Source: an uncultured Oscillibacter sp.
GTDB taxonomy: Bacteria; Bacillota; Clostridia; Oscillospirales; Oscillospiraceae
Assembly (NCBI GenBank): GCA_910587705.1
Contig: CAJUMX010000019.1
Span: 1 to 51,700 of the forward strand
Direction: 5' to 3'
DNA: 51,700 nucleotides
Numbering within the stretch: the first letter of the stretch is position 1; the number at the start of each line of letters is the position of its first letter. Below are positions 7,332 to 15,692 of the stretch, in pieces. The notes under the pieces were generated by a model. The model saw only the letters and a list, made by a program, of their open reading frames with translations, had not been told where the DNA came from and did not search any database. Made by a program: the position numbers and the translations under genes.

Positions 7332-7682
7332 GCGAGGAAAACAGACAGCCGCGTGAGCAGGCCGAAAGGCCGTTCATGAGGAAAGTCCGGGCTCCACAGG
7401 GCAAGGATAACGGGTAACGCCCGCCGAAGGCGACTTCAGGAAAAGTGCAACAGAGATATACCGCTGGTTCGGCTCCGCCGTTCCAGTAAGGGTGGAAAGG
7501 TGCGGTAAGAGCGCACCCATCGGCTGGGAACAGTCCGATGCTGTAAACTCTATCCGGAGCAACACCGGTATGGGAGCACATAGGCTGGCCCGGCCGCTCC
7601 CGGGGTGGCTGGAGCGCGTTGGCAACAGCGCGCCTAGATAGATGGCTGTCAAATACAGAACCCGGCTTACAGTTTTGCTCGC
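7332..7682 (+). ncRNA. rnpB: RNase P RNA, type A
   Basis: Catalytic RNA of ribonuclease P, which removes 5' leaders from pre-tRNAs. The universally conserved P4 strands are present: GAGGAAAGTCCGGGC at 7378-7392 and CAGAACCCGGCTTA at 7656-7669. The middle reads as expected for a type A RNA (GTGCAACAGAGATATA, GGTAAGAGCGCACC, GCCTAGATAGATGGCTGTC). The P1 helix pairs 7332-7342 with 7672-7682 with one mismatch, which sets both ends and a length of about 351 bases. It has a perfect consensus promoter 8 bases upstream and an intrinsic terminator 9 bases downstream. Confidence 0.95.
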
Positions 7683-7690
7683 AATATATG

Positions 7691-7726
7691 AGGACCGTCC
7701 GCATGATCTGCGGGCGGTCCTCTTTA
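7691..7726. terminator. Terminator of rnpB
   Basis: Thirteen-bp stem (7691-7703 with 7709-7721, one G-T pair) and a five-base loop, followed by TCTTTATT. The stop codon of the converging XRE gene begins at 7727-7729, right behind it, so the hairpin may serve both genes. Confidence 0.85.
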
Positions 7727-8839
7727 TTATAGGGTCTCTCCGATGACGGGTGGGTGGCTGCCCAGCCTCGCTTGAGCCCGGGCAGACTTTTCCGGTATGG
7801 TCAATAGTCGTTCCTGCAATTCCGGGGGGACGCTTTCCAGCCAAAACTGGTCAATTTCCTTGACTTTATAGTCGTCGCACCAGTCGTAGACCATGTAGGG
7901 CTTCTCCGGCCAGCGAGTACGGACCACCACCTCGTTGTGCCCGTCCCCGTCGATGTCGTCCACTACGGCGTTCAGGCAGTCCTCCACCAGCAGCACGGTT
8001 TCCCGGTCCTTCCATTCGCCGGTCTCCATGTCCCATTTTCCGGTCCAGAAGCGGTAATTGCAGAGATAGAGCAATCCCCTAGGTTCACTATAGGGGTCCG
8101 GGTAGTAGTCTTCGCTGGTGTAGTTGACCTCATCATACCAGAACAGCTGATCTCTCTCCACTTCAAATTGTACATCCATCATTCCACCCAGGAAAATGCT
8201 TCCTGTTGCCTCACAGGCGGAAACAGTTCCCTCATAGGTCCGCCGGTTCCATCGGCAATCCATGCGATAGTCCACGTCACCATGCTCGTTTTCCAACGTG
8301 ATGCTGTTAAAATCCACCTCTGCCCCGCACTTCAGACGAAGCAGATGGCCCTGGTCCTCCACATAGAGGTAGTTCTCATTTCCCACGGTTTCCTTTAGCA
8401 CGATGGGACTGTCCAACTGCTCACTGACATAAGTATCGCAATACCAAATGGCCCCCAGGGTCACCGCCAGCATCAGCGCCAGGGCCAGGGCTGTTTGCCA
8501 AACGTGCTTCCGCCGCTCCGACCGCATACTTTCCCGGGAAATTTCCAATAAGTTCTGCACGGGTTTTTCCTTCTCTATCGTCCGCATAGGCTCCTCCTTT
8601 ATCTGTTCCATCTGTTCCATTGCCGCTTCCACTCTCCGGCAGGACATCAGTTCCTCCATCCCCAGGCCCAGGGCCTCCGCCAGGGGCTCCAGCAGCGTCA
8701 CGTCCGGGTAGCTCAAAGCCCGCTCCCACTTGCTCACCGCCTTGTCCGTCACGTGGACCCGGGCCGCCAATTCCTTTTGCGTCAGCCCGGCGGCTTTCCG
8801 ATTCTCCGCGATAAAATTTCCGAATTGCTGTTTGTTCAT
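7727..8839 (-). CDS. Membrane-anchored XRE-family regulator
   Basis: A 370-residue protein with an N-terminal helix-turn-helix of the XRE/Cro class (about 4-62: GLTQKELAARVHVTDKAVS, WERALSYPDVTLL), a charged linker, one transmembrane segment (about 113-134) and a C-terminal extracytoplasmic region of about 235 residues with no family I recognise. The outer part contains VDDIDGDGHNEVVVRTRW, an FG-GAP/VCBS-like calcium-loop pattern. Such an arrangement suggests a one-component sensor that reads an outside signal and controls nearby genes. ATG 8839 is chosen over an upstream start because GGGAGGT (plus 8848-8854) precedes it. It is divergent from the VTC-DUF4956-CotH operon, its most obvious target. 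Confidence 0.8.
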   Translation of the reverse strand: MNKQQFGNFIAENRKAAGLTQKELAARVHVTDKAVSKWERALSYPDVTLLEPLAEALGLGMEELMSCRRVEAAMEQMEQIKEEPMRTIEKEKPVQNLLEISRESMRSERRKHVWQTALALALMLAVTLGAIWYCDTYVSEQLDSPIVLKETVGNENYLYVEDQGHLLRLKCGAEVDFNSITLENEHGDVDYRMDCRWNRRTYEGTVSACEATGSIFLGGMMDVQFEVERDQLFWYDEVNYTSEDYYPDPYSEPRGLLYLCNYRFWTGKWDMETGEWKDRETVLLVEDCLNAVVDDIDGDGHNEVVVRTRWPEKPYMVYDWCDDYKVKEIDQFWLESVPPELQERLLTIPEKSARAQARLGSHPPVIGETL

Positions 8840-9034
8840 GTGCCTCACCTCCCTGTCAGTGTACACCCAACTCCGGAAAAAAAGCAACCGACCAACGGTA
8901 GAATTCGACAAATTCCGCCAGTTTCAAGCTGTTCGGGCCCGAGAAAAAATTTTTCCCATCTTTCCATTTTTAAGGTTGAACTAAGAAAGCCGCTGTATGA
9001 TGCCCCCATCCTGTTGAACGAAAGGAGTTCCAGC

Positions 9035-9706
9035 ATGAAACCTCGGCACGAGTGGAAGCACGAGATCACAGCCGCCGACCGCCTGATCCTTGCCTCCCGC
9101 CTTTCCGCCGTGGCCCGGCGGGACGGTCATGGACAAAATGGCCGCTATGAAATTCGGAGCCTGTATTTCGACGACCCCCAGGACACGGCGCTGCGAGAAA
9201 AAATCGACGGTGTATCCCGGCGGGAGAAATTCCGAATACGGTACTACAGCGGCGACGTCTCCTACATCTGCCTGGAGAAAAAGGTTAAGCGGGACGGCCT
9301 GTGCGGTAAGAGCTCCGTCCTTCTAAGCGCCCAGGAGGTTCAGGCCCTTCTGGAGGGAGACCTGGACTGGATGCCCGGCGGCGGAAGGCCCCTGATTCAA
9401 GAACTCTATTGGAAAATGAAATCCAACGGCCTCCGGCCCAAGACGATTGTGGACTACACTCGGGACGCTTTCGTATTCCCCGCCGGGAACGTGCGGGTCA
9501 CCCTGGATTACAACATCCGCACCGGCCTTGGGTCCACGGATTTCCTGAATCCCCGCTCCGTTACCGTCCCCGCCGGGGAGGTCCCCGCCATCCTGGAGGT
9601 AAAGTGGGATGAATTTCTCCCCGATGTCATCCGGAACGCAGTACAACTCCCCGGACGACATACCTCCGCCTTTTCCAAATACGCGGCCTGCCGCATTTAC
9701 GGATAA
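9035..9706 (+). CDS. VTC-domain protein (polyphosphate polymerase-like)
   Basis: A 223-residue protein consisting only of a VTC domain. In yeast the same fold in Vtc4 makes polyphosphate from ATP inside a basic tunnel. Matching features here are RHEWKHEI at 4-11, YEIRSLYFDD, FRIRYY (Arg67/Arg69), LEKKVKRDG (about 80-88) and a late ILEVKWDEFLP, in the order known for the family. There is no SPX domain or membrane segment, so it is probably cytosolic and works with the DUF4956 membrane protein encoded 21 bases downstream. Start ATG 9035 follows AAAGGAG. Polyphosphate synthesis is the family expectation; the true product in bacteria that pair it with CotH is not settled. Confidence 0.85.
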   Translation: MKPRHEWKHEITAADRLILASRLSAVARRDGHGQNGRYEIRSLYFDDPQDTALREKIDGVSRREKFRIRYYSGDVSYICLEKKVKRDGLCGKSSVLLSAQEVQALLEGDLDWMPGGGRPLIQELYWKMKSNGLRPKTIVDYTRDAFVFPAGNVRVTLDYNIRTGLGSTDFLNPRSVTVPAGEVPAILEVKWDEFLPDVIRNAVQLPGRHTSAFSKYAACRIYG

Positions 9707-9727
9707 TCAAGAAAGGAACGATTTTGT

Positions 9728-10399
9728 ATGACTTTTCAAGACATCTTCAAATCCAGCTTTCTGGAGAATGTCACCAGCGTCAGTCTCCTGGACATGAGCC
9801 TGGCCTTGATCCTGGCTTTCGGCCTGGGACTGTTCATCTTCCTGGTCTATAAGAAAACCTTCACCGGCGTTATGTACTCCTCTGGTTTTGGCGTAACCCT
9901 GGTGGCACTAACGATGATCACTACTATGGTGATTTTGGCCGTTACCAGCAACGTGGTGTTGTCTCTGGGCATGGTGGGCGCGCTGTCCATTGTCCGGTTC
10001 CGCACCGCCATTAAGGAGCCTCTGGACATTGCCTTTCTCTTCTGGTCCATCGCCGTGGGCATCGTTTTGGCGGCGGGGCTGATTCCGCTGGCGGTCTTTG
10101 GCAGTATGGTGATCGGGTTCATGCTGTTGGTTTTTGTCAATCGGAAATCCCGTTGTGACCCCTACATGGCTGTGCTCCAGTGTGACAGCCAGGAAAGTGA
10201 AACCCAAGCGACGGACTTTCTCCGGCAAAACACCCGCCGCTGTGTGGTAAAGAGCAAGACGGTTCAGAAGGACGCCGTGGAGCTGAATCTGGAAATCCGG
10301 TTAAAGGACGAGAACACCGGCTTTATCAACGCCCTGGCGGACCTTCCCGGCGTCCGCAGCGCGGTGCTGGTAAGCTACAACGGAGATTACATGGGGTAA
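9728..10399 (+). CDS. DUF4956 multi-pass membrane protein
   Basis: A 223-residue inner-membrane protein of the DUF4956 family. It has about four transmembrane helices in the first 140 residues and a soluble C-terminal domain. The family signature LSIVRFRTAIKEPLDIAF sits between helices at about 85-102. The function is unknown. It is encoded 21 bases after the VTC gene and 12 bases before the CotH gene, a combination I recall from many Firmicutes and Actinobacteria, so it may form the membrane part of a complex that uses or exports the VTC product. The ribosome site AAAGGA precedes ATG 9728. Confidence 0.85.
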   Translation: MTFQDIFKSSFLENVTSVSLLDMSLALILAFGLGLFIFLVYKKTFTGVMYSSGFGVTLVALTMITTMVILAVTSNVVLSLGMVGALSIVRFRTAIKEPLDIAFLFWSIAVGIVLAAGLIPLAVFGSMVIGFMLLVFVNRKSRCDPYMAVLQCDSQESETQATDFLRQNTRRCVVKSKTVQKDAVELNLEIRLKDENTGFINALADLPGVRSAVLVSYNGDYMG

Positions 10400-10411
10400 A
10401 GGAGGTCCTCC

Positions 10412-12253
10412 ATGTCGACCCATAAATACGTAGACAAACTCTGTGCCGCTGCCCTGGTCCTCTGCCTGCTGCTTACATTCGGATTTATGAACGGTGAAGC
10501 TCTGGGTATCCGGCCCGCCGCCTCTGTCATGGGCTATGAGACCCGGCTGTTCGACACGGAGCAGGTCCATACCATCGACATTGTGATGGACGATTGGGCG
10601 GGATTCCTGGAGACCTGCGAAAACGAGGAATACGCCCAGTGCGCGGTCATCATCGACGGTGAAGCCTACCAAAATACTGCCATCCGGGCCAAGGGAAACA
10701 CCTCCCTCACCATGGTTTCCGCCATGGACAGCGACCGCTACAGCTTCAAGCTGGAATTTGACCACTATGACAGCGGCAGAACCTACTATGGCCTGGATAA
10801 GTTGAGCCTGAACAACATCATTCAAGATACCACCTATATGAAGGACTACCTTACCTATCAAATGATGGGAGCCTTCGGTGTGGATGCCCCCCTTTGCAGC
10901 TACGTCTATATCACCGTCAACGGCCAGGATTGGGGGCTGTATCTGGCAGTAGAGGGCGTGGAGGACGGTTTCCTCCAGCGGAACTACGGCAAAAATTTCG
11001 GCGCGCTCTACAAACCGGACAGCATGAGCTTTGGTGGAGGCCGGGGAAATGGCCGGGAATTTAATATGAAGAATGTTATGGACTTTGGCGAAAACGGCGC
11101 GTTCCCCTCTCCGCCCGAGGCTCAGCCATTTGATGGCTCACAGGATACTTCCGAAGGCCAACGCCAGCGCGGCGGAGGTCCCGATGGATTCGGAGGCGGT
11201 CCTGGAGTCGGCATGGGCAGCGACGATGTGAAGCTCCGGTACATTGACGACGACCCGGACAGCTACTCCAACATCTTCCAAAACGCCAAAACGGACATCA
11301 CCAAGGTGGACCAGACCCGGCTCATTGCCTCGTTGAAGGCCCTCAGCGAGGGAGAAAGCCTGGAGGAGGTTCTGGACATCGACGAGGTTCTCCGCTATTT
11401 TGTGGTCCATAATTTTGTCCGCAACGGCGACAGCTATACTGGCTCAATGGTCCACAATTACTACCTTTACGAAGAAAATGGCCGTCTCTCTATGATTCCC
11501 TGGGACTATAACCTGGCCTACGGCACCTTCCAGGGCGGAGACGCGGGCAGTGAGGTCAACGCCCCCATTGACACGCCTGTATCCGGTGGCGACAGCCGTC
11601 CCATGGTCGATTGGATTTTTGATAGTCAGGAGTATACCGCGCTGTACCACCAATACTTTCAAGAATTTCTAGAGACTGTGGATATCGCCGGATTGATCGA
11701 TACCGCGGCGAAGCTGATTGCACCCTACGTGGCAAAAGACCCCACCCGATTTTATACCTATGAGGAGTTTGAAACCGGCGTGGAAACCCTCCGCACTTTC
11801 TGCCGCCTCCGGTCAGAGAGCATCGCCGGGCAGTTAGCGGGAACCATCCCCGCCACAGAGGAAGGACAAGCGGCGGACGTCTCCGCCCTGGTGGATGCCT
11901 CTTCCATCACCCTCTCGGACATGGGCACCATGGACCGGGGCGGTTTTGGCGGAGGGGAACGGCCCTCCCCTTCCAGCGGCAGTCCGGAACAACTGGACGC
12001 ACAGTCTCCTGCGGAAGGGCCTCCCGGCCAATCGCAGGAAACTCCAGCCATACCAGCAATGGAAGCCCAATCCGTGGAAATCCTCCGGCAAGGTCCGCCG
12101 GGGCGGCCCGGAGGCGGCTTTCCCGGCGGAGAATTTCCGGGAGAAGGGGCCACTCCCCTCAGTGGAGGCGCCCTGCTCTTGATCGCGGCATCCATGGCCG
12201 CTCTCCTGGTAGGACTTTTGGCCGCCCTCCTCTACCGGCGCAGAAAAGGATGA
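10412..12253 (+). CDS. CotH-family protein kinase, membrane-anchored
   Basis: A 613-residue exported CotH-kinase protein. An N-terminal hydrophobic segment (about 10-26) is a signal peptide or anchor. The CotH kinase-like domain follows (about 45-460) with AIRAKGNTSL, FKLEFD, LDKLSLNN and the catalytic-type motif IPWDYNLAYG with Asp365. A Gly-rich insert (about 207-272) and a Pro/Gly-rich region (about 500-585) precede a C-terminal transmembrane helix and a basic tail (YRRRKG). Bacillus CotH phosphorylates coat proteins. The membrane anchors here suggest action on extracellular or envelope targets. It is the last gene of the VTC-DUF4956-CotH operon and is followed by a strong terminator. Target and phosphodonor are unknown. 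Confidence 0.85.
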   Translation: MSTHKYVDKLCAAALVLCLLLTFGFMNGEALGIRPAASVMGYETRLFDTEQVHTIDIVMDDWAGFLETCENEEYAQCAVIIDGEAYQNTAIRAKGNTSLTMVSAMDSDRYSFKLEFDHYDSGRTYYGLDKLSLNNIIQDTTYMKDYLTYQMMGAFGVDAPLCSYVYITVNGQDWGLYLAVEGVEDGFLQRNYGKNFGALYKPDSMSFGGGRGNGREFNMKNVMDFGENGAFPSPPEAQPFDGSQDTSEGQRQRGGGPDGFGGGPGVGMGSDDVKLRYIDDDPDSYSNIFQNAKTDITKVDQTRLIASLKALSEGESLEEVLDIDEVLRYFVVHNFVRNGDSYTGSMVHNYYLYEENGRLSMIPWDYNLAYGTFQGGDAGSEVNAPIDTPVSGGDSRPMVDWIFDSQEYTALYHQYFQEFLETVDIAGLIDTAAKLIAPYVAKDPTRFYTYEEFETGVETLRTFCRLRSESIAGQLAGTIPATEEGQAADVSALVDASSITLSDMGTMDRGGFGGGERPSPSSGSPEQLDAQSPAEGPPGQSQETPAIPAMEAQSVEILRQGPPGRPGGGFPGGEFPGEGATPLSGGALLLIAASMAALLVGLLAALLYRRRKG

Positions 12254-12294
12254 AAAAAGGACCGCTGTCCTGTTATGGATAGCGGTCCTTTTTT
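12253..12294 (+). terminator. Strong terminator of the CotH operon
   Basis: Fourteen-bp stem AAAAAAGGACCGCT / AGCGGTCCTTTTTT (12253-12266, 12281-12294), extended by GTCC/GGAT in the loop, with a T run on the plus strand and an A run upstream. It begins within the stop codon of the CotH gene. Confidence 0.85.
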
Positions 12295-12303
12295 ACATCA
12301 ATA

Positions 12304-12335
12304 TTATTAAACAAAACCAAATTTTTGTTTAATAA
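12304..12335. repeat. AT-rich 13-bp perfect inverted repeat
   Basis: TTATTAAACAAAA (12304-12316) and TTTTGTTTAATAA (12323-12335) flank a six-base loop CCAAAT. It lies between two converging genes and just after another terminator. With no G/C core it is a poor terminator stem, so it may be a protein-binding site or a relic. No function can be assigned. Confidence 0.55.
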
Positions 12336-12386
12336 AAGAGCTAAAAAGCAGGACAGGCTCTCTCCGGCCCATCCCGCTTCTCATCA

Positions 12387-13121
12387 TCAATCGTTGTCCC
12401 AGTTATGCCAGACGTTTTGCACGTCGTCGCTATCCTCCAGCATGTCAATAAGCTTTTGCATGTTTTTCACATCGCCCTCTCCGCTGAGCGTGATGTAGTT
12501 CTGCGGCACCATCTCCACCTCGGCGTTGACAAAGCTGTACCCTTTCTCTTCTAGGACCTTCACCACATCATTGAATGCGTCAGGATCGCAGGTGATTTCC
12601 AGGGCGGGACCGTCGGCCTCAAAGTCGGCGGCGCCGGCGTCCAGTGCGTCCATCATGACAGTTTCCTCGTCTAGCTCCCCCTCTTCGTTGTCGATGACAA
12701 TGACACCCTTTTTGTCAAAGGACCAGGACACGCAGCCGATGGCTCCAAGGTTGCCGTTGCATTTGTCAAAGGCATGGCGGACTTCCGGTGCGGTGCGCTG
12801 GCGGTTGTCGGTCAGGGCCTCCACGATGACGGCCACTCCGCCGGGGCCGTAGCCCTCGTAGGTGACGGCCTCGTAGCTGTCGGTATTTCCCGCTCCCAGG
12901 GCCTTGTCGATGGTCCGTTTGATGTTGTCGTTGGGCATGTTGACCGCTTTTGCTTTGGCAATAACGGTGGCCAGCCGGGAATTGTTATTGGGGTCGCCGG
13001 AGCCCCCCTCTTTGACGGCGACGATGATTTCACGGGCGATCTTGGTGAAGGCGGCGGAGCGCTTGGCATCTGCCGCACCCTTGGTTTTCTGGATATTATG
13101 CCACTTGGAATGTCCTGACAT
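12387..13121 (-). CDS. YebC/PmpR family protein
   Basis: A 244-residue protein of the YebC/TACO1 family. It begins with the near-invariant MSGHSKWHNIQ and carries KRSAAFTKIAREI, NMPNDNIKRTIDKALG and YEGYGPGGVAVIVEALTDN. Family members were long called transcriptional regulators, and some have since been linked to translation of proline-rich stretches on the ribosome, so the exact role here is open. The length is standard. It starts 5 bases after the Nif3-like gene ends, so yebC, the Nif3-like gene, trmK and the DUF1858 gene probably form one minus-strand transcript. Confidence 0.94.
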   Translation of the reverse strand: MSGHSKWHNIQKTKGAADAKRSAAFTKIAREIIVAVKEGGSGDPNNNSRLATVIAKAKAVNMPNDNIKRTIDKALGAGNTDSYEAVTYEGYGPGGVAVIVEALTDNRQRTAPEVRHAFDKCNGNLGAIGCVSWSFDKKGVIVIDNEEGELDEETVMMDALDAGAADFEADGPALEITCDPDAFNDVVKVLEEKGYSFVNAEVEMVPQNYITLSGEGDVKNMQKLIDMLEDSDDVQNVWHNWDND

Positions 13122-13126
13122 GGCGT

Positions 13127-13915
13127 TTATTCTCCTTCCACATAGTACTGAATCGCTTCCTTATGGGAAGCGGATTTTTGAATTTGCAGGTCTGGGAACC
13201 GTCCGGCCAAAAAGGCAATCACCTTCTCACAGACCGGGTCTTCTGTCGGGAAGTGTCCCGCGTCGATGAGGTTGATGCCCTTAACCTTCGCGTCTACAAA
13301 CTGGTGATAGCCCAAATCAGAGGTGACAAAGGTATCGCACCCGGCCGCAATGGCGGCGTCCTCAAATTCCCCGCAGGATCCGCCGCCCACAGCCACCCGG
13401 TGAACAGGCTTCCCGGCGTCAGCAAAACGCACACCGTTGCAGCCCAGGGCCTTAGAGACAAAACGGACGAACTCCGGCAGCGCCATAGGCTCCGCCCGCC
13501 AGCCGCAGCGGCACACCCCCTCCTTGGTGAAGCACTCCAGATTCTGGAGGTCAAGAGCCTGGGCCAACACATCGTTGACCCCGCCGTCCGCAATGTCCAG
13601 ATTGGTGTGCATGCAGATGACAGACACATTGGCCCGCAGCAGCCGCGTCAGCAAACTGCCCTGGAAGGTATCATCCCGCACCGTCTGCACCTGGGACCAT
13701 TTGCAATTCATAATGGGATGGTGGGCGACAATCAGCTGGCAGCCCGCCGCAATGGCCTCCTCCGCCACCGCGTGGGTGATGTCCAGCGCCACCATGCAGC
13801 GGTTGACCTCCTGACAGGGGTCCCCCAGCAGATGCCCCACGTTATCCCACTCCATCGTCCCCTCCCGGGGCGCCAGTTCAAAAAGAGCCGCCTCGATTTC
13901 ACGAACCGTTGGCAC
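13127..13915 (-). CDS. Nif3-like dinuclear metal-centre protein
   Basis: A 262-residue member of the Nif3/YqfO family, which forms hexameric rings with a two-metal site. The metal ligands are visible in order: VAHHPIMN (two His, about 64-71), HTNLDIADGG (about 102-111) and a C-terminal DAGHFPTED. The YqfO insert domain found in some homologues is absent. The family has been linked to GTP cyclohydrolase-like or cofactor chemistry, but the cellular role is unresolved. The start overlaps the end of trmK by 17 bases. The trmK-nif3 pair is conserved in Firmicutes, which supports both calls. Confidence 0.92.
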   Translation of the reverse strand: MPTVREIEAALFELAPREGTMEWDNVGHLLGDPCQEVNRCMVALDITHAVAEEAIAAGCQLIVAHHPIMNCKWSQVQTVRDDTFQGSLLTRLLRANVSVICMHTNLDIADGGVNDVLAQALDLQNLECFTKEGVCRCGWRAEPMALPEFVRFVSKALGCNGVRFADAGKPVHRVAVGGGSCGEFEDAAIAAGCDTFVTSDLGYHQFVDAKVKGINLIDAGHFPTEDPVCEKVIAFLAGRFPDLQIQKSASHKEAIQYYVEGE

Positions 13916-14597
13916 GCCGCCACTCCTCTCTCATAGACAGCAGCGCAGTGATGATCTCCCGCAGTCTGTCCGCTTTTTTCTGCCCGCTGTCGGAGCGGTT
14001 GATTCCCGCCACCGCCGTTTGCAGGCGGATGATTTTTTGAATGATGTACCGCTCTCCCAGCGGGTCGTGGAGCAGGGCCGCCCCGCCGTAAAGCTGCCCC
14101 AAGGTCAGGGACATCTCCCCTCCCCCGGCCTCCATCACCGGGTAAAGGACGCCCCTGTCCTCCACCAGGGCCTCCCGGCGGATGGCGTAGCCGTTCTCGG
14201 CCAAAAAGGCCCGGAGGGTTTCCGCCCGGGTCTGGGGCTGGAGCAGCAGCGTATACCTCCCCCCGGCGGTCCAGGAAGCCCGGGCCAAAATGGCGGCGAT
14301 GTTTTCGCCCCCCATTCCAGCGATGACGATGGTGTCCGCCTCTTCCGGCGAGACCACCGCCAGGCCGTTCCCAAGCCGGTAGTCGATGCCGTCCGCACCC
14401 CAGGTCCTCCCGGTCTCCCGGGCCCGGGCCAGGGGTCCTTCCCGCAGATCGCAGGCAATGGCAGAGACCACGCGCCCGTGGAGCCGGAGCCACACGGGCA
14501 GATAGGCGTGATCCGTGCCAACATCGGCGAGCCGCGCACCGGGGGGCACCCAGTCCGCCAGCAGCTGGAGGCGGGGCGTTAGTTCCAAGTCCCGCAA
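13899..14597 (-). CDS. trmK: tRNA (adenine-22 N1)-methyltransferase TrmK
   Basis: SAM-dependent enzyme that makes m1A at position 22 of tRNA. The 232 residues match the TrmK/COG2384 family: motif I is LADVGTDHAYLP (about 19-30), followed by ACDLREGPL, NGLAVV, VIAGMGGENIAAIL (about 90-103) and LQPQTRAETLRAFL. Tyr and Phe residues expected for base handling are present in the C-terminal half. The 3' end overlaps the Nif3-like gene by 17 bases, and the DUF1858 gene ends 7 bases upstream. The reading frame is intact and of standard length. Confidence 0.92.
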   Translation of the reverse strand: MRDLELTPRLQLLADWVPPGARLADVGTDHAYLPVWLRLHGRVVSAIACDLREGPLARARETGRTWGADGIDYRLGNGLAVVSPEEADTIVIAGMGGENIAAILARASWTAGGRYTLLLQPQTRAETLRAFLAENGYAIRREALVEDRGVLYPVMEAGGGEMSLTLGQLYGGAALLHDPLGERYIIQKIIRLQTAVAGINRSDSGQKKADRLREIITALLSMREEWRRANGS

Positions 14598-14604
14598 GAC
14601 GGCG

Positions 14605-14814
14605 TCACTCCGCCTTCTTGTTGGCCTCTTCGTTCACCAGGGCCAGCAGCTTTTCCACGTCGATCCCGTGGACCATGCAAGCCTCCTCCACAGTCTCTCC
14701 CCGGGAAGAGGGGCAGCCCAGGCAGTGCATGCCGATGGACAGGAAGATGGGCGCGGTGTGGGGAGCGATGTCCAGGATATCGCCGATAATGGTGTCTTTT
14801 GTAATCTCAATCAT
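14605..14814 (-). CDS. DUF1858 redox-disulfide domain protein
   Basis: A 69-residue stand-alone DUF1858 domain. It carries the hallmark GMHCLGCPSSRGETVEEAC, whose CxxC pair is proposed as a redox-active disulfide; related domains are found with hybrid-cluster and other anaerobic redox proteins. It starts with MIEITKDTIIGDIL, the usual opening of the family. It is the first gene of the trmK/nif3/yebC group, 7 bases before trmK. The partner is unknown. Confidence 0.88.
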   Translation of the reverse strand: MIEITKDTIIGDILDIAPHTAPIFLSIGMHCLGCPSSRGETVEEACMVHGIDVEKLLALVNEEANKKAE

Positions 14815-14962
14815 TTCTGGATTCCTCCGTGTTGAAATAGGTTTCGGTGTTCGGCTGCCCGGTCCTTTGGAACAAATTTCCGCAGACAGCCATCGTTCCG
14901 CTATTATACTCTATTATTTGCCCGAATTCAATAGAAAATCCGACAAAAGCCGAAAGCGCCCC

Positions 14963-15547
14963 TTATGCTTTTCTTTCCTCTCGATAGCTCTCCGCCGCCT
15001 CGTCCAGTACGGCCATCAGCCTCTGTTCGGTCTCCGTTCCCACCAGCGCCCTTGGGTAGATCAGGCAGAGCCCTTGGTTTTCAAAATAGCCCTCACAGCA
15101 ATCCATTCCGTAAAAGTACATCAGGTGCTCATAATACCTGATTCTCGCTTTGAAGTAAAAGGTCCCGGAAAGCGGCGTATACTCCAGCACCCCCTTGACA
15201 ATACCCGTTTCCTTAAACTCCTCCACGGCGGTGTAAACCACATCGTCGCTCAAAATCGCCAGGCAGGGATACGTGCCTTCCTCCCCGTACTCGGCATTTG
15301 GCGCGTAGGTGTGGAGCATATCCACCTCCCCGGCGTGGGACTTCGCCGGTTTAAAGGCGTCGTTCACCCGGAAGGTGGTCCGGTATTCGCCTTCTCCATA
15401 GAAAATCTCCTCCGCAATGTGGGACGAGGGCGCAAGGACAATCTCTCCTTTGGGCAGCGGGGTTTGGAGCCCATCCACCCTCTTGGCCTGCTTCCCGGAT
15501 GAAACACGGAACTTGAATCTCTCTGTAATCTTATCAAACGCTTCCAT
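14963..15547 (-). CDS. Conserved protein of unknown function
   Basis: Encodes 194 residues starting MEAFDKITERFKFRVSSGKQ. I do not recognise a named family. It is soluble, rich in Tyr and Phe, and contains RIRYYEHLMYFYGMDCCEG near residue 135, with adjacent cysteines. There is no signal peptide or membrane segment. The ribosome site GGAGGGATC lies 6-8 bases upstream of ATG 15547. It is flanked by 148 bases of non-coding sequence before DUF1858 and 211 bases before DUF4177, so it is probably transcribed alone. Coding bias and GC match its neighbours. Confidence 0.7.
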   Translation of the reverse strand: MEAFDKITERFKFRVSSGKQAKRVDGLQTPLPKGEIVLAPSSHIAEEIFYGEGEYRTTFRVNDAFKPAKSHAGEVDMLHTYAPNAEYGEEGTYPCLAILSDDVVYTAVEEFKETGIVKGVLEYTPLSGTFYFKARIRYYEHLMYFYGMDCCEGYFENQGLCLIYPRALVGTETEQRLMAVLDEAAESYREERKA

Positions 15548-15692
15548 TTCGATCCCTCCCTTTTTCGTCAGCTCCCCTCCATTTTAATTTTAGCATAGCT
15601 CCCCATCTCTTTCAAGGTAAACCATGGAACGTCCCATAAACTTAAAGGTGATTTAGCAAAATTGCAGATTTCGTCTATTTCCATGGATCAAA

